64,000 nt of DNA from Clostridium sp. 'deep sea' (GCF_014931565.1 NZ_CP063353.1:3658001-3722000); one strand, 5' to 3'. Shown: positions 53,139 to 63,145, numbered from the stretch's first letter. The notes: generated from the letters alone by a model not told the origin. Program-made: numbers and translations.

Positions 53139-53771
53139 TTAATTGCTAGACGGCAAAGTTTGCATGAGGGCGAAGAAATGTTTAGGATCACCGGTACTAA
53201 AATATTCATACCAAGATTCCAGTGTGTCTGATTGAAAAACACCTAAATGTTCAATAATTTGTTTCGCCCACAACAAAGCACCGGTGGAGCTTGCAGTAAT
53301 AAGGTTGTTGTCTGCTACAGATGGTTTATCTATATAAAAACTTTGTCCTTTATAACTAGCAGAAACCATTTCCAGAAATCCTGGTCCATTACTGGTATGT
53401 GGACGCTTATCCAATAATCCATAGTTGGCAAGTGCAGCGGTAGCCCCACAGATTGCACACACCGTAGCGCCTAAAGAGAGAAATTGGCTTGCTTTTTCAA
53501 TGATAGCGCTATGCTTTGGGTCGTTCCAGGTATCTGCGCCCGGTAATAACAACACGTTTGTTTTACTCACAACAATATCATCAATTAAGCAATTGGGCAC
53601 TATTGTCATGCCTCCCATTGTATTGATTGGTTCTTTTGAACAACTAACCGTTTTAAGCAATACACGTTGCTCTCCCTTCTTGAAAAACCGACCAGAATTT
53701 AACTCCGAAATAACATGCCCCAGTTCCCAGTCCGCTAAAGTATCAAGAACGTAAACATAAATTGTAAACAT
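53139..53771 (-). CDS. DJ-1/PfpI-family protein (glutamine-amidotransferase-like)
   Basis: A 210-residue protein of the DJ-1/PfpI superfamily: LLLPGADTW (oxyanion-hole acid region), the nucleophile elbow VCAICGATAALA with Cys near residue 108, then HTSNGPGFLE. Members are chaperones, glyoxalase-like or proteases; activity here is unknown. RBS GGGGGA. Divergent from a WYL regulator that probably controls it. Codon use is less AT-rich than in most of the window. Confidence 0.87.
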   Translation of the reverse strand: MFTIYVYVLDTLADWELGHVISELNSGRFFKKGEQRVLLKTVSCSKEPINTMGGMTIVPNCLIDDIVVSKTNVLLLPGADTWNDPKHSAIIEKASQFLSLGATVCAICGATAALANYGLLDKRPHTSNGPGFLEMVSASYKGQSFYIDKPSVADNNLITASSTGALLWAKQIIEHLGVFQSDTLESWYEYFSTGDPKHFFALMQTLPSSN

Positions 53772-54021
53772 AAATTTCCCCCATTTTCATTATTTTTTCG
53801 CCATATTAACTGCTCAATTAATAGCTTATTGATATTGTTAATAATATCCTTGTAATTCTTTATTATGTCATTTTGAATAACAATTATTACAAGGCTTTTT
53901 GCATAGTTTCTCCTCCTAAAAGGTAGATTGATTTACTTGCTTTTTTATTGTACTATTTAATTGTTGCCAACATTATGGCAACAATATAAAATAACTTAAA
54001 GAAATTTTGGAAGGCTATTAA

Positions 54022-54954
54022 ATGAAAATAGACAGACTTGTTAGCATTATTATGATTCTTCTTGATAAAGAGCGGATAGGCGCACAGGCGTTAGCAGATA
54101 TGTTTGAAGTTTCACCCCGCACAATCTACCGCGACATAGATACTATCAATATGGCGGGTATTCCTGTCCGCTCAACATCTGGAGTGGGTGGTGGCTTTGA
54201 AATTATGCAGAAATACAAGATTGATAGAAAGGTTTTTTCTACTGCTGACCTTTCTGCTATCTTAATGGGACTTTCTAGTCTATCCAACATGATACGAGGT
54301 AATGAACTGGTAAACGCTCTTGCGAAAGTCAAGAGTTTTATTCCTGCCGACAGGGCAAAAGACATTGAATTAAAAGCAAATCAAATATATATAGATTTAA
54401 GTCCGTGGATGGGCAACAGGAATATACAACCATACTTAGAAATTATCAAAACAGCTTTACAGGATAGCAAGCTGCTTTCGTTTGAATATGCAGACCGCTA
54501 TGGAAATAAAACCACACGAACAGCAGAACCGTATCAGCTTGTATTGAAAAGTAGTCATTGGTACTGGCATGGCTATTGCCATAAAAGAAATGATTTTCGC
54601 TTATTTAAACTATCTCGTATATCAAACCTGCAAATACAAGAGGAAATATTTACGCCACGAGATTATCAAAATCCGCAGTTAGATTTTAGTGATATTGTGG
54701 CAACTATGCAAACAAAAATCAAAATTCGTATTCATAAATCTGTTATGGACAGGGTACTTGATTATTGCACTTCTGAACACTTTACGCCAGATGGTGCTGA
54801 GCATTACATTGTTAGTTTTCCTTTTATAGAGAACGAATACTACTACAATATTCTTTTCAGTTTTGGGGATAAATGCGAGTGTTTAGAACCGTTGCATATC
54901 CGTGCAGAAATGAAGCGTAGAATACATGATATAGCTATCTTATACGAAAACTAG
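54022..54954 (+). CDS. WYL-domain transcriptional regulator (YafY type)
   Basis: A 310-residue regulator. Residues 1-60 carry an HTH (ERIGAQALADMFEVSPRTIYRDIDTINMAGIPV). The WYL-domain spans about 140-310 (SFEYADRYGNKTTRTAEPYQLV; WYWHGYCHKRNDFRLFKLSRI). WYL proteins sense ligands or nucleic acid. Divergent from the PfpI-like gene and convergent with the flavodoxin gene. Less AT-rich composition, as in its neighbours. Confidence 0.9.
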   Translation: MKIDRLVSIIMILLDKERIGAQALADMFEVSPRTIYRDIDTINMAGIPVRSTSGVGGGFEIMQKYKIDRKVFSTADLSAILMGLSSLSNMIRGNELVNALAKVKSFIPADRAKDIELKANQIYIDLSPWMGNRNIQPYLEIIKTALQDSKLLSFEYADRYGNKTTRTAEPYQLVLKSSHWYWHGYCHKRNDFRLFKLSRISNLQIQEEIFTPRDYQNPQLDFSDIVATMQTKIKIRIHKSVMDRVLDYCTSEHFTPDGAEHYIVSFPFIENEYYYNILFSFGDKCECLEPLHIRAEMKRRIHDIAILYEN

Positions 54955-54973
54955 TAAAAGGATTGTATTCTCA

Positions 54974-55465
54974 TTACAGATTATCTGCCCAGGATGTGAT
55001 TGCCTGCCAATCACGAAAGTCGCCTTCGGTAGCTTTTACATTTTTAACAATCCACTTTTCAAAAGGATTCAACGTTTTCAATACCAGTTTGCCACCAAAG
55101 CAGGTAATTTCTTGAGGACGTATACGTTCAATAACCGGTTGTAAAGATTTAGGATAAAAGCGACCGTTTATTTGTTCAATTGGATCTCCAGGACTTGTAG
55201 GGCCACAGATATAAAGCCAAACAGGCAATTTTTCCAGTGATGCGATGTTCTTCTTTAAAAAACCTACGGCTTTTTTATGCCAAAAACCAATATAAACCGA
55301 ACTGCCGAGAATAATTTTATTGTATGGAGTTAGATCTTTTACTTTACCAGCATCTAACACATCTATCTTAAAGCCTTTTTGTTTGAGTCTTTCACCGATT
55401 TTTTCAGCAATCTCCGCAGTTGAGCCTCTTTTTGAGCCATAAGCCACTAATACTTTTTTATTCAC
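54974..55465 (-). CDS. Flavodoxin-domain protein
   Basis: A 163-residue FMN-binding flavodoxin: the phosphate-loop YGSKRGSTAEIA, IILGSSVYIGFWHKK and YICGPTSPGDP. It resembles the HemG/flavodoxin-5 type and probably acts as an electron carrier or quinone/porphyrinogen redox enzyme. GTG start at 55465 after GGAGG, overlapping the upstream membrane gene by 8 nt. Last gene of the TetR operon. Confidence 0.88.
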   Translation of the reverse strand: MNKKVLVAYGSKRGSTAEIAEKIGERLKQKGFKIDVLDAGKVKDLTPYNKIILGSSVYIGFWHKKAVGFLKKNIASLEKLPVWLYICGPTSPGDPIEQINGRFYPKSLQPVIERIRPQEITCFGGKLVLKTLNPFEKWIVKNVKATEGDFRDWQAITSWADNL

Positions 55466-56144
55466 TGGTTACCCCTCCTTTGTAAATATCATGAGCGCAT
55501 CCCGATATGAACGCTAGAATCAAAAACAGTAGTCCAGCACCCAAAGTAGAAACCATTATTATGCTGATGATGTTTGGATTAGATACGCCGGGTACAAATC
55601 CAAATATAGCGATTTGTAGCGCAAAAAGTATCAACACAGTGCTGGCAATTAGGAAAGGTCGCCACAGCTTTGATAAAAACCTGCGCATAGTTGCCGGTAG
55701 AACTTTTCGCCACCAGTTAAGAGGACTGTGAATGCACGTAGACATTGCCCATGCAATCATAAAGAACACTACCTGACCTATTCCACCACCAACTAAAAAT
55801 AACAAGATAAATAACGACAGAAATACTGTAGATGCATGTTTTTTATGCATAAATCCCCATGACCAGATAATGACGGCAATGCCAACCAACATGGCTGCAA
55901 TACCGGTTATCAGAAAATTTGGAATGATAGTAAAGGCTGGTTCATTTCCATACAGCCACATTCTGTTTGCTTCACCAATAGCATGAATTACATAACCATT
56001 TGTTGCTTTATTACCTTGTAGTGCTTCAAAAAAACCATGCCCTACTCCACCTATACCAAAAGTGACACCGAGCGTGGCAACAATTGTTTGAATTGCACGA
56101 TTGATGTTACCCTGTATCGATTTGTTTGTTTTTATATTTATCAT
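55458..56144 (-). CDS. Integral membrane protein of TetR-flavodoxin operon
   Basis: A 228-residue protein with five hydrophobic helices and no catalytic motif. The N-terminal GVTFGIGGVGHGFFEALQG and the repeated glycine pairs suggest a transporter or membrane redox component. It overlaps the TetR gene by 4 nt (ATGA) and the flavodoxin by 8 nt, so it is translationally coupled. Family not recognised. Confidence 0.7.
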   Translation of the reverse strand: MINIKTNKSIQGNINRAIQTIVATLGVTFGIGGVGHGFFEALQGNKATNGYVIHAIGEANRMWLYGNEPAFTIIPNFLITGIAAMLVGIAVIIWSWGFMHKKHASTVFLSLFILLFLVGGGIGQVVFFMIAWAMSTCIHSPLNWWRKVLPATMRRFLSKLWRPFLIASTVLILFALQIAIFGFVPGVSNPNIISIIMVSTLGAGLLFLILAFISGCAHDIYKGGVTSE

Positions 56145-56725
56145 TTATCTATCACCTTGGTTTGTCTGGATAATACATGATTAATCATTTGGTTAATCTT
56201 TTGCTTTCGCATCTTTTCATTTGCAAAATCCGTGTCCAAATACCTGCTATAAAGCTCTGGTTCAAGTACAATATGGTGAAACGGAATCATTAATTGCATG
56301 GCGATAATATTTAAATCCGATTCATCTAACTCAGTCATTATCTCTTTCAGTATGGGTATGACTAATTTACAAGAGTTCTGACATCCGGATTTAAGTTCTT
56401 GTGAAATAGCTATTTTGCATATACTAGGATATTTGAATGCCGCATCCGCTGTAGAGAACAGTATACTGCGTAGTCTTGTTTGTGCATCGGTATCTGCACG
56501 GTTATTTGGATTTAATTTCTCAATAACATCACCCATTAGTGACCCTACAACTTGACTAAGCAGATTTTCTTTTGACTGATAATAATAATTGATAAGCGCA
56601 AGATTCACACCGGCTTTTAATGCAATCTCTCGTGTTGTTATTTGCTTATCGTTTTTTCCCTCAAGCACTAATTCCATTGCAGCTTGAAATACCTTATCTT
56701 TAGCTTTTGATTTATTTAGGTTCAT
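56141..56725 (-). CDS. TetR-family transcriptional regulator
   Basis: A 194-residue TetR protein with the N-terminal HTH (KVFQAAMELVLEGKNDKQITTREIALKAGVNLALINYYYQSKENLL). First gene of the operon with a membrane protein and a flavodoxin. A perfect operator-like inverted repeat lies at the predicted transcription start (56750-56778), indicating autorepression. Confidence 0.92.
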   Translation of the reverse strand: MNLNKSKAKDKVFQAAMELVLEGKNDKQITTREIALKAGVNLALINYYYQSKENLLSQVVGSLMGDVIEKLNPNNRADTDAQTRLRSILFSTADAAFKYPSICKIAISQELKSGCQNSCKLVIPILKEIMTELDESDLNIIAMQLMIPFHHIVLEPELYSRYLDTDFANEKMRKQKINQMINHVLSRQTKVIDK

Positions 56726-56749
56726 ATTATCATACCTTTATTAAACGTT

Positions 56750-56809
56750 ATTTAAACATGTTTTAATCATGTTTAAATTCATGATACATCATACAATAAT
56801 GATTGTCAA
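56750..56809 (-). promoter_or_regulatory. Promoter and TetR operator
   Basis: On the minus strand: TTGACA (56809-56804), 17-bp spacer, TATCAT (56786-56781). Immediately downstream, 11-bp arms ATTTAAACATG and CATGTTTAAAT separated by 7 bp (56750-56778) cover the likely transcription start. Confidence 0.85.
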
Positions 56810-56818
56810 TAAATTTTG

Positions 56819-57284
56819 AATGATTGATTGCTATCCCTAAAGGTAAAGTGGTACAAATGGTAAAAAGATAATAGATTAAATAACTATAGATAATTCGTTA
56901 AAGAATAAACAGAACATAATTATCCAAATATCCATGCTTTTAATGGGTACTCATAAGCGTTTAGAAAAATAAAAAACCACTTACCAAAAGGATAAGCGAT
57001 TTTTTATAGTGTCGATAGTTCCATATAGAAATATAAATTTTATTACATTTAAGTTAGTAAGTAGATTATATAGAAATTTGCATATTTGCATAGATTGATA
57101 AATAATAGTTTATGGTTTAGAATATTAATAAGGCTAATGATGGAAGTTTAGCAGTCAAATATTGAATAGCCATACGTTTTTTTGAATAATGATTACGATT
57201 GATTTTGTTAACTATTATATGTAGTCAGTATAATTTGATGTATAAGGAGAGATATACTAATATGAATTTGGTATACATAAATAT
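56819..57284. other. Intergenic region with terminator-like hairpin
   Basis: About 465 bases with no gene seen. At 56968-57005 CCACTTACC-AAAA-GGATAAGCG with A/T-rich flanks (AAAAAA and TTTTTT) could terminate on either strand. It also contains the promoter region of the regulator at 57285, whose RBS is weak. Confidence 0.45.
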
Positions 57285-58523
57285 ATGATAGCAGTTATTG
57301 GAACCAAACAGACAAATGAATTAATTAATAACATTATAGGTGGTAGAAGAAAAGATTTTGATATTGAGTACTTTAACTATACAAATTTGAATCAAATTGA
57401 GGCTATCATTCAAAATGATAATATTGAAGGGATTTTATTTAGTGGATTTATTGGCTTAAAAGCATACGAATCACTTGAGAGTAGAACTAATGTACCTTAT
57501 GATATGATTGGTTCTAATATGATATCTTTTGTAATGTATGTATTGGAAATTCTTTTAAAATATAAAGAATACAGTCTAGAAGAAATTTATTTTGATTATA
57601 TTGATCTATTGAAACAGTTTTCACCGGATTTTTACAATATGTTTCCTGAGAAACTTGTGAGGTCGGTTAAAACTTTTAAATTTGATAAACTAGAGAACTT
57701 CACAAGAGAGAATATATATAATGATATAAAGTCAAAATATGAAGCGGGAGAAATAAAAGTAGCTGTTGTCTCTGCAGCTAAGATTTCAAAAGAGTTAGAT
57801 GAGTTGGGTATCTTGTATCATATTAATACAATGGTCTATGAAGACGACCTGATCTCAAGTTACAATAGACTGATTAAAGATGTAATTCAACATAAACTTA
57901 ATACACTTAAATACTTTACTGGAGTAATTGAAATTGATGAAGAACATCAAAAATTATTTTTTGAGAAGGGTGTATTCAATAATATTGCTAAAACTAAAGA
58001 TGACAAAGTAATAACTTTTAGGCTGAAATCAGATGAAATTATTATAAGTCATGAACAAGTTTATTATAAAAAAATACTTGAATTTTGTTGCTTTGAGAAA
58101 ATACGATTTGGTATTGGAATTGGTAGAACTGAAATTGAAAGTGAACATAATGCCTTTAGAGCTTTAAAATATTCTAAAACTTTTAATAGTAATCAAGGGT
58201 TTTTACTTACAGATGCAAGAGATATTTACGGTCCCATAAATCATGAGAATTGCCTTAAAATAAATGAATATCAGTTAGAGTCATGTTATGAGTATTCAAG
58301 AAGTGTTGGAATAAAGAGCTTTAATTATTGTAGACTGCTTGCTTTGTATGATAAGAAAACATTGCTTTCTACAGAAGAAGTGAGTGAACACTTGAATATA
58401 GCCCATAGAAGTAGCAATAGAATACTAACAATTCTAGAAAGTAAAGGTATTATAGAATTAAGTAAGTCACCCGTTAAGAGTAAAGTTGGAAGACCACAAA
58501 AAAAATATAGATTAGTGAAATAA
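57285..58523 (+). CDS. Transcriptional regulator with sensor and C-terminal winged helix
   Basis: A 412-residue protein of unusual layout. Residues about 1-180 resemble a periplasmic-binding/PrpR-N-like sensor (MIAVIGTKQTNELI; NIEGILFSGFIGL). Residues about 200-310 look like a degenerate nucleotide-cyclase-like domain (FGIGIGRTEIESEHNAFRALKYSK) without GGDEF. The last 70 form a winged helix (LLSTEEVSEHLNIAHRSSNRILTILESKGIIEL; RPQKKYRL). It is encoded upstream of and in line with the transporter/hydrolase operon and probably controls it. I do not know an exact family name. Start choice at 57285 is tentative. Confidence 0.65.
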   Translation: MIAVIGTKQTNELINNIIGGRRKDFDIEYFNYTNLNQIEAIIQNDNIEGILFSGFIGLKAYESLESRTNVPYDMIGSNMISFVMYVLEILLKYKEYSLEEIYFDYIDLLKQFSPDFYNMFPEKLVRSVKTFKFDKLENFTRENIYNDIKSKYEAGEIKVAVVSAAKISKELDELGILYHINTMVYEDDLISSYNRLIKDVIQHKLNTLKYFTGVIEIDEEHQKLFFEKGVFNNIAKTKDDKVITFRLKSDEIIISHEQVYYKKILEFCCFEKIRFGIGIGRTEIESEHNAFRALKYSKTFNSNQGFLLTDARDIYGPINHENCLKINEYQLESCYEYSRSVGIKSFNYCRLLALYDKKTLLSTEEVSEHLNIAHRSSNRILTILESKGIIELSKSPVKSKVGRPQKKYRLVK

Positions 58524-58546
58524 CCTGGATATCCAGGTTATTTTTT
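58521..58546 (+). terminator. Terminator after regulator gene
   Basis: TAACCTGGATATCCAGGTTA (58521-58540) is a perfect 20-bp palindrome that includes the stop codon and is followed by TTTTTT. Confidence 0.85.
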
Positions 58547-58838
58547 ATGTGAGGGATAGGCTATGAAACAAGTCTTAGAGAAAATATATTGGTCTGGGGA
58601 ATACAAACTAAACCTAGTAATAGAGTAGGGATAGCCCTGTGAGAGGAAGGTAATTGAATTAAATAGTAATATTTATATTTGTGTGATTTAGATGCATTGG
58701 ATTAAATAGGTTTAATTTACTTATAAATGCTTATTAAAAAGACTTATATTTAAAATAAGTCATAAAAAGCTTGTAATAATATAATTTATGATATAAAATT
58801 AATTTGAGTCATAAAATACATTGTTAAAAGGGGAAAAT

Positions 58839-60188
58839 ATGAAAAATGATCAAAGCATGAAAAAAGTTACTGGTTTTGAAATCTTTCGATATGGTTTTGG
58901 AGGATTCGGAGTTAATTTGATGTATATCCTTGTTTCAAGTTTCATTATTTATTTTTTAACAGATGTAGCAGGTGTTTCTGTTGCAATGGCAGGTACAATG
59001 TTTTTGTTTTCAAGAGTAATTGATGCATTATTTGATCCAATTATAGGTGCATTATCAGATCGTACAAAATCAAGATGGGGAAGATATAGACCTTTCATGA
59101 TGTTTGGCTCTATAATAGGAGCTTTAATTTTTATTCTGTTATTTACTGTTGTAAATTTTGATGAAACAGGTAAAAATGTTTATTATTTTGTTGTTTACTG
59201 TTCTTGGTCAATTGGCTACACCTTAATGGTACTGCCGTATCAATCTATAGTTTCAATTGTTGCTAAAAATAAAGCCCGTAGAAATTTAATGGTTATGTCA
59301 TCTAAGTTGTTGACGGTGCCTGCAGGTCTAATTGCATTTAATGTTTTTACTATTATAGGTAAAATGGGTGGTGGAGCTGAAGCATGGCAAAAGTTAGCCA
59401 TTATTTTATCATTATTAATAGTACCAAGTATGTGGATTTGCGCCAGCTGTGCAAGAAGGTTTGATACAAAAGAAGCTGCTGAAAAAGCAATGTTAAAAGC
59501 TGATGGTAAGAAGTTTTCATTTAAAGAACAGTTAAAAGTTGTTACAACTAATAAGGCTTTGTTATTATTAATTATTGCTTTTTCAACAAATAATTTAGCA
59601 GATTCATCTATTAAGGCAGTACAATCATATTTTGCAAAGTATGTTTTAGGAGATATGAGCTTTATAGCTAAAGTCGGTAATACTGGAATGATGCTCTCTA
59701 TAGTGGCAATGATTCTAGTTCCGTTAATTGCCAAAAAATTCGCAAAAAAGGACATATTTATTTTCGGAACAGTTATTCATATTACTTATCCGATTGCTCT
59801 TCTTATTCTTAATCCAGCTACAAACTTAGGATTGATTACTATTTTAGCAATTTTAAGTAGTGTTGGTGGAATGATTTGTAACATAGCAGCATTTATGATG
59901 CTTCCTGACTGCGTAGATTTTGGTAAGAAATTGACAGGCTTAAAGAGTGCTGGCATGGTAACATCTGGCTTTACATTTTCACTAAAAGCCAGTGCAGCAA
60001 TTGGTGGTACTTTAGCAAGTTATGCATTAAGCATTGCAGGTTTTAAGGCTAATGTAGTTCAGAATAGTGCAGTTCTAACTGCAATTGTACTATGTATAGC
60101 GATACCAGCAATTGGTTCTGACATTGCATCTTATTTTGCAATGAAAAAATATCCAATTGATGAAAGAACAGCAGATTTTTTAGAATAA
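58839..60188 (+). CDS. GPH-family (melibiose-type) cation symporter
   Basis: A 449-residue, 12-helix MFS transporter of the glycoside-pentoside-hexuronide family: SRVIDALFDPIIGALSDRTKSRWGRYRPFMMFG is diagnostic. These symport sugars, but members also carry other solutes. Here the two downstream genes are amide hydrolases, so the cargo may be an N-acyl or peptide-like compound (inference). ATG at 58839 follows AAAGGGGAAAAT; an in-frame TTG six codons earlier is rejected. Confidence 0.9.
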   Translation: MKNDQSMKKVTGFEIFRYGFGGFGVNLMYILVSSFIIYFLTDVAGVSVAMAGTMFLFSRVIDALFDPIIGALSDRTKSRWGRYRPFMMFGSIIGALIFILLFTVVNFDETGKNVYYFVVYCSWSIGYTLMVLPYQSIVSIVAKNKARRNLMVMSSKLLTVPAGLIAFNVFTIIGKMGGGAEAWQKLAIILSLLIVPSMWICASCARRFDTKEAAEKAMLKADGKKFSFKEQLKVVTTNKALLLLIIAFSTNNLADSSIKAVQSYFAKYVLGDMSFIAKVGNTGMMLSIVAMILVPLIAKKFAKKDIFIFGTVIHITYPIALLILNPATNLGLITILAILSSVGGMICNIAAFMMLPDCVDFGKKLTGLKSAGMVTSGFTFSLKASAAIGGTLASYALSIAGFKANVVQNSAVLTAIVLCIAIPAIGSDIASYFAMKKYPIDERTADFLE

Positions 60189-60206
60189 GTAGAATAGGAG
60201 AAATAT

Positions 60207-61295
60207 ATGAAATATGAATGGAGAGAATCAAATAAGCAACCTTACTTATATGTTGAAGCGACTAATCAGTTTGAGTTAGGTGTTGGTCTTGGACAAAATT
60301 TGACTAAACAAATTACAGCAACTCAAATGGTTTTTGAAAAAATGATATCTAATACTAAAGGCACTCCAGCTGAGAAGTATTTGAATAGAGAGATTTTAAG
60401 TAATATGGTAGGTGCTTATATGCAGTATGTTCCTGAACATGATCTTGAGGAAATTAAAGGTATGCATAAAGGTTATGTAGAAGCTACTGGTGAATCACTT
60501 ACATTGGATGATTTTAAATTCCAATCGGTAATGATTAATGTAATTTATCAGTTTATGTCCAAAATGCCACCTGAAATGAGTTTGCAAGGTTGTACAAATT
60601 TTGGTGTTGTTAACCCCGATGGAACTATTGTACATGGTCAAAACTATGATGCAGATGGAAGAATGAAGGCTGGTAATGCATTTGTTCATCATAAATTGAA
60701 GGGCGAACCCGAAGCTTTTCTGTATAGAACTGGGGCAGATTTAGGTACAGCCACTGGTAAAAATGAAGCCGGTGTTTGTATGACTGTTAGTGTACTTCAA
60801 TCAAATCAAGTTGCACCAATCATGAAGCCAAGAGGGGTGTTAGTAAGAGAAGCAATGCGACAAAACACTGCAAGGGCAGCCGTAGATGCCATGATTGACG
60901 ATAAGGGACAAAGTCCGTTTTCCTATAATTTAGTGATTAGTGACAATACTTCAATCATAGCTACCCAAGCTATTCCAACTGAGCAAAGAATGACATATGT
61001 TAAAAATCAAATTGTTCAATCAAATCAATATGATTATTATGATTGGATTAAGTATTTAAAAAAACCAAGTTACTCGAAGAAAAGACACTTATACTCAGAA
61101 AATTTATTAAACTCAATATTCTCTAGGTATGGAAAAGTAACGAATGAGGATTTACTAGAAATATTAAGAGATAAACCCATAATATGCCGTCAGGCTATTG
61201 ATGACGGTATTGGTACAACGATACTGTTCTTAACTAGAGAGTCTTTTGGACATGGGAATGCAAGTGATTCTACAATAGGAAAATTACCATTTTAG
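60207..61295 (+). CDS. C45-family autoproteolytic acyltransferase/amidohydrolase
   Basis: A 362-residue Ntn-hydrolase. The self-cleavage Gly-Cys pair is at 128-129 (LQGCTNFGVVNPDG), after which Cys129 becomes the N-terminal nucleophile; HGQNYD and TGADLGTATGKNEAGVCMTVS follow as in acyl-coenzyme A:6-aminopenicillanate acyltransferase relatives. It would hydrolyse an amide. No secretion signal. It lies 18 nt after the transporter gene and 9 nt before the M20 gene. Confidence 0.87.
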   Translation: MKYEWRESNKQPYLYVEATNQFELGVGLGQNLTKQITATQMVFEKMISNTKGTPAEKYLNREILSNMVGAYMQYVPEHDLEEIKGMHKGYVEATGESLTLDDFKFQSVMINVIYQFMSKMPPEMSLQGCTNFGVVNPDGTIVHGQNYDADGRMKAGNAFVHHKLKGEPEAFLYRTGADLGTATGKNEAGVCMTVSVLQSNQVAPIMKPRGVLVREAMRQNTARAAVDAMIDDKGQSPFSYNLVISDNTSIIATQAIPTEQRMTYVKNQIVQSNQYDYYDWIKYLKKPSYSKKRHLYSENLLNSIFSRYGKVTNEDLLEILRDKPIICRQAIDDGIGTTILFLTRESFGHGNASDSTIGKLPF

Positions 61296-61304
61296 GAGTT
61301 AGAT

Positions 61305-62717
61305 ATGTTTAAACATTTAAATGATAATAAGATAAAATATGCAAAAATGAGCGATGAAATTTGGGACAATCCGGAGTTAAAATTTAATGAACACGTTTCT
61401 AGCCAAGTATTAATAAAGGAACTTGAACGAGAAGGCTTTAGTATTGTTAAAGGTGTTGGAAAGATGGAGACTGCCTTTGTTGCTTCATATGGCTCAGGCC
61501 ATCCTTATATAGGATATTTAGGTGAGTACGATGCTTTAGATGGACTGTCACAAGTAGAAAATAGTACTGAAGAAAAAAAACGAGAGCATTTTAGAACTGG
61601 CCACGGTTGTGGTCATCATTTACTTGGAGTAGGTTCCTTAGCTGCAGCTGTAGCATTAAAGGAATACATGAAAGAACATAATATAGTTGGAACAGTAAAA
61701 TACTATGGTTGCCCTGGTGAAGAGGGGGGATCTGGTAAAGCGTTCATGGCTAGAGAAGGTGTTTTTGATAATTTAGATGTTGCAATAACATGGCATCCAG
61801 GATCAGTAAACAGCATGTTTTCAGTAGGCACACTTTCAAATATACAATGCTATTTTAGGTTTAAAGGAAAGAGTTCACATGCTGCGGTATCTCCTCATTT
61901 AGGTCGTAGTGCTTTAGATAGTGTAGAATTAATGAATGTAGGAGTAAACTATCTGCGTGAACATATTATTCCAGATGCCCGAGTACACTATGCTGTAACA
62001 AATAGTGGTGGTAGTTCACCGAATGTAGTGCAAGCTGAGGCAGAAGTTTTATATTTGATTAGAGCACCTAAAATTTCACAAGCATTAGATATTTTAGAAA
62101 GAGTTAAGAACATAGCTAAGGGAGCCGCTTTAATGAGTGAAACGGATGTGGAGGTTGTATTTGATAAAGCATGTTCAAATATTATTCCAAATTCAATTCT
62201 TAGTGAAGTAATGAGTGACATTGGGCGTAAGTTAGAGCCAATTGATTTCACCGACAGCGAAAGAAAATATGCAAAGAATTACATTGAAACTCTATCTAAA
62301 CAAGAGCAAAAAAGTAATTTATTGACAATGAAAATGGTTGGCTTAAATGATTCAAAGATATTGCAGGAATTACAAAGTGAGTTATTTACACTATTCTTAC
62401 CCTACGTGCCAACTAATAAGATAATGCCTGGATCAAGTGATGTTGGTGATGTTTCATGGATTGTACCAACCGTGCAATGTATAACAGCTTGTTATGCAAA
62501 TGGCACACCTGCGCACAGTTGGCAAATGGTTGCTCAAGGAAAGGCTTCTATAGCACATAAAGGAATGATTAGAGCATCTGAGATAATGTTTAAAACTGGA
62601 GTTGAGTTGCTAAGTAATCCCAATTTAATCATAAAAGCAAAAGAAGAACTTGAAACCAAATTGGCAGGTGAAACATATACTTGTCCAATACCTAATTCTG
62701 TAGATCCAAATATTTAA
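61305..62717 (+). CDS. M20-family amidohydrolase (AbgB-like)
   Basis: A 470-residue zinc amidohydrolase of the M20D type. HGCGHH (zinc site), CPGEEGGSGKAFM (metal and general base Glu), and the late zinc region DVGDVSW and TPAHSWQM are present. It resembles the aminobenzoyl-glutamate hydrolase subunit AbgB. In the operon it could finish what the C45 enzyme starts. RBS AGGAG. Confidence 0.9.
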   Translation: MFKHLNDNKIKYAKMSDEIWDNPELKFNEHVSSQVLIKELEREGFSIVKGVGKMETAFVASYGSGHPYIGYLGEYDALDGLSQVENSTEEKKREHFRTGHGCGHHLLGVGSLAAAVALKEYMKEHNIVGTVKYYGCPGEEGGSGKAFMAREGVFDNLDVAITWHPGSVNSMFSVGTLSNIQCYFRFKGKSSHAAVSPHLGRSALDSVELMNVGVNYLREHIIPDARVHYAVTNSGGSSPNVVQAEAEVLYLIRAPKISQALDILERVKNIAKGAALMSETDVEVVFDKACSNIIPNSILSEVMSDIGRKLEPIDFTDSERKYAKNYIETLSKQEQKSNLLTMKMVGLNDSKILQELQSELFTLFLPYVPTNKIMPGSSDVGDVSWIVPTVQCITACYANGTPAHSWQMVAQGKASIAHKGMIRASEIMFKTGVELLSNPNLIIKAKEELETKLAGETYTCPIPNSVDPNI

Positions 62718-62806
62718 TTAATAATTTATATGTAGATGCTACATTCAGGTGATACATTTCTATGCAAATAGCTTTGTGTCTCAAATTAGAAGGTGTATTG
62801 AAAGGT

Positions 62807-62838
62807 CTGTACCAGCAATCATTGCATTGCTGGTACAG
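62807..62838. terminator. Hairpin after the amidohydrolase operon
   Basis: CTGTACCAGCAAT and ATTGCTGGTACAG, a perfect 13-bp stem with 6-nt loop, without a T-run. It overlaps the end of the remnant on the minus strand. Confidence 0.6.
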
Positions 62839-63145
62839 ATGGTATATCCAATCCTGTTGCTAATCGATATAAAAGTTCTTCTGGATTTTTAATATTATTT
62901 TGCTTAGTATACTTTTCATATGAAATACTGCTAACCTCTTTACTACAAAACCAGGTCTTTACCCTCAATGATTCCCTTGATCTTATATTTCTAATAACCC
63001 TTTCCAAGAGAACTCAAAGGGTAAATTTCTTTTGATTCGTACCCTAAAGTGCTAGTGTTTACTGCTTTTAATTCATAGCTTGCATCTTGAATGAACTATA
63101 AAAACTCGTCAAAGGTTTTCAGCGTTTGGCAAGCACATTATCTAT
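62819..63145 (-). pseudogene. Decayed gene, family not recognised
   Basis: On the minus strand a coding-like stretch (KTFDEFL, FIQDASYELKAVNTSTLGYE, IYPLSSLGKGY) is broken by stops near 63092 and 62995. It then continues in another frame to a stop at 62819 (ISYEKYTKQNNIKNPEELLYRL). I count at least two nonsense changes and one frameshift. No start found and no family identified. Confidence 0.5.
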
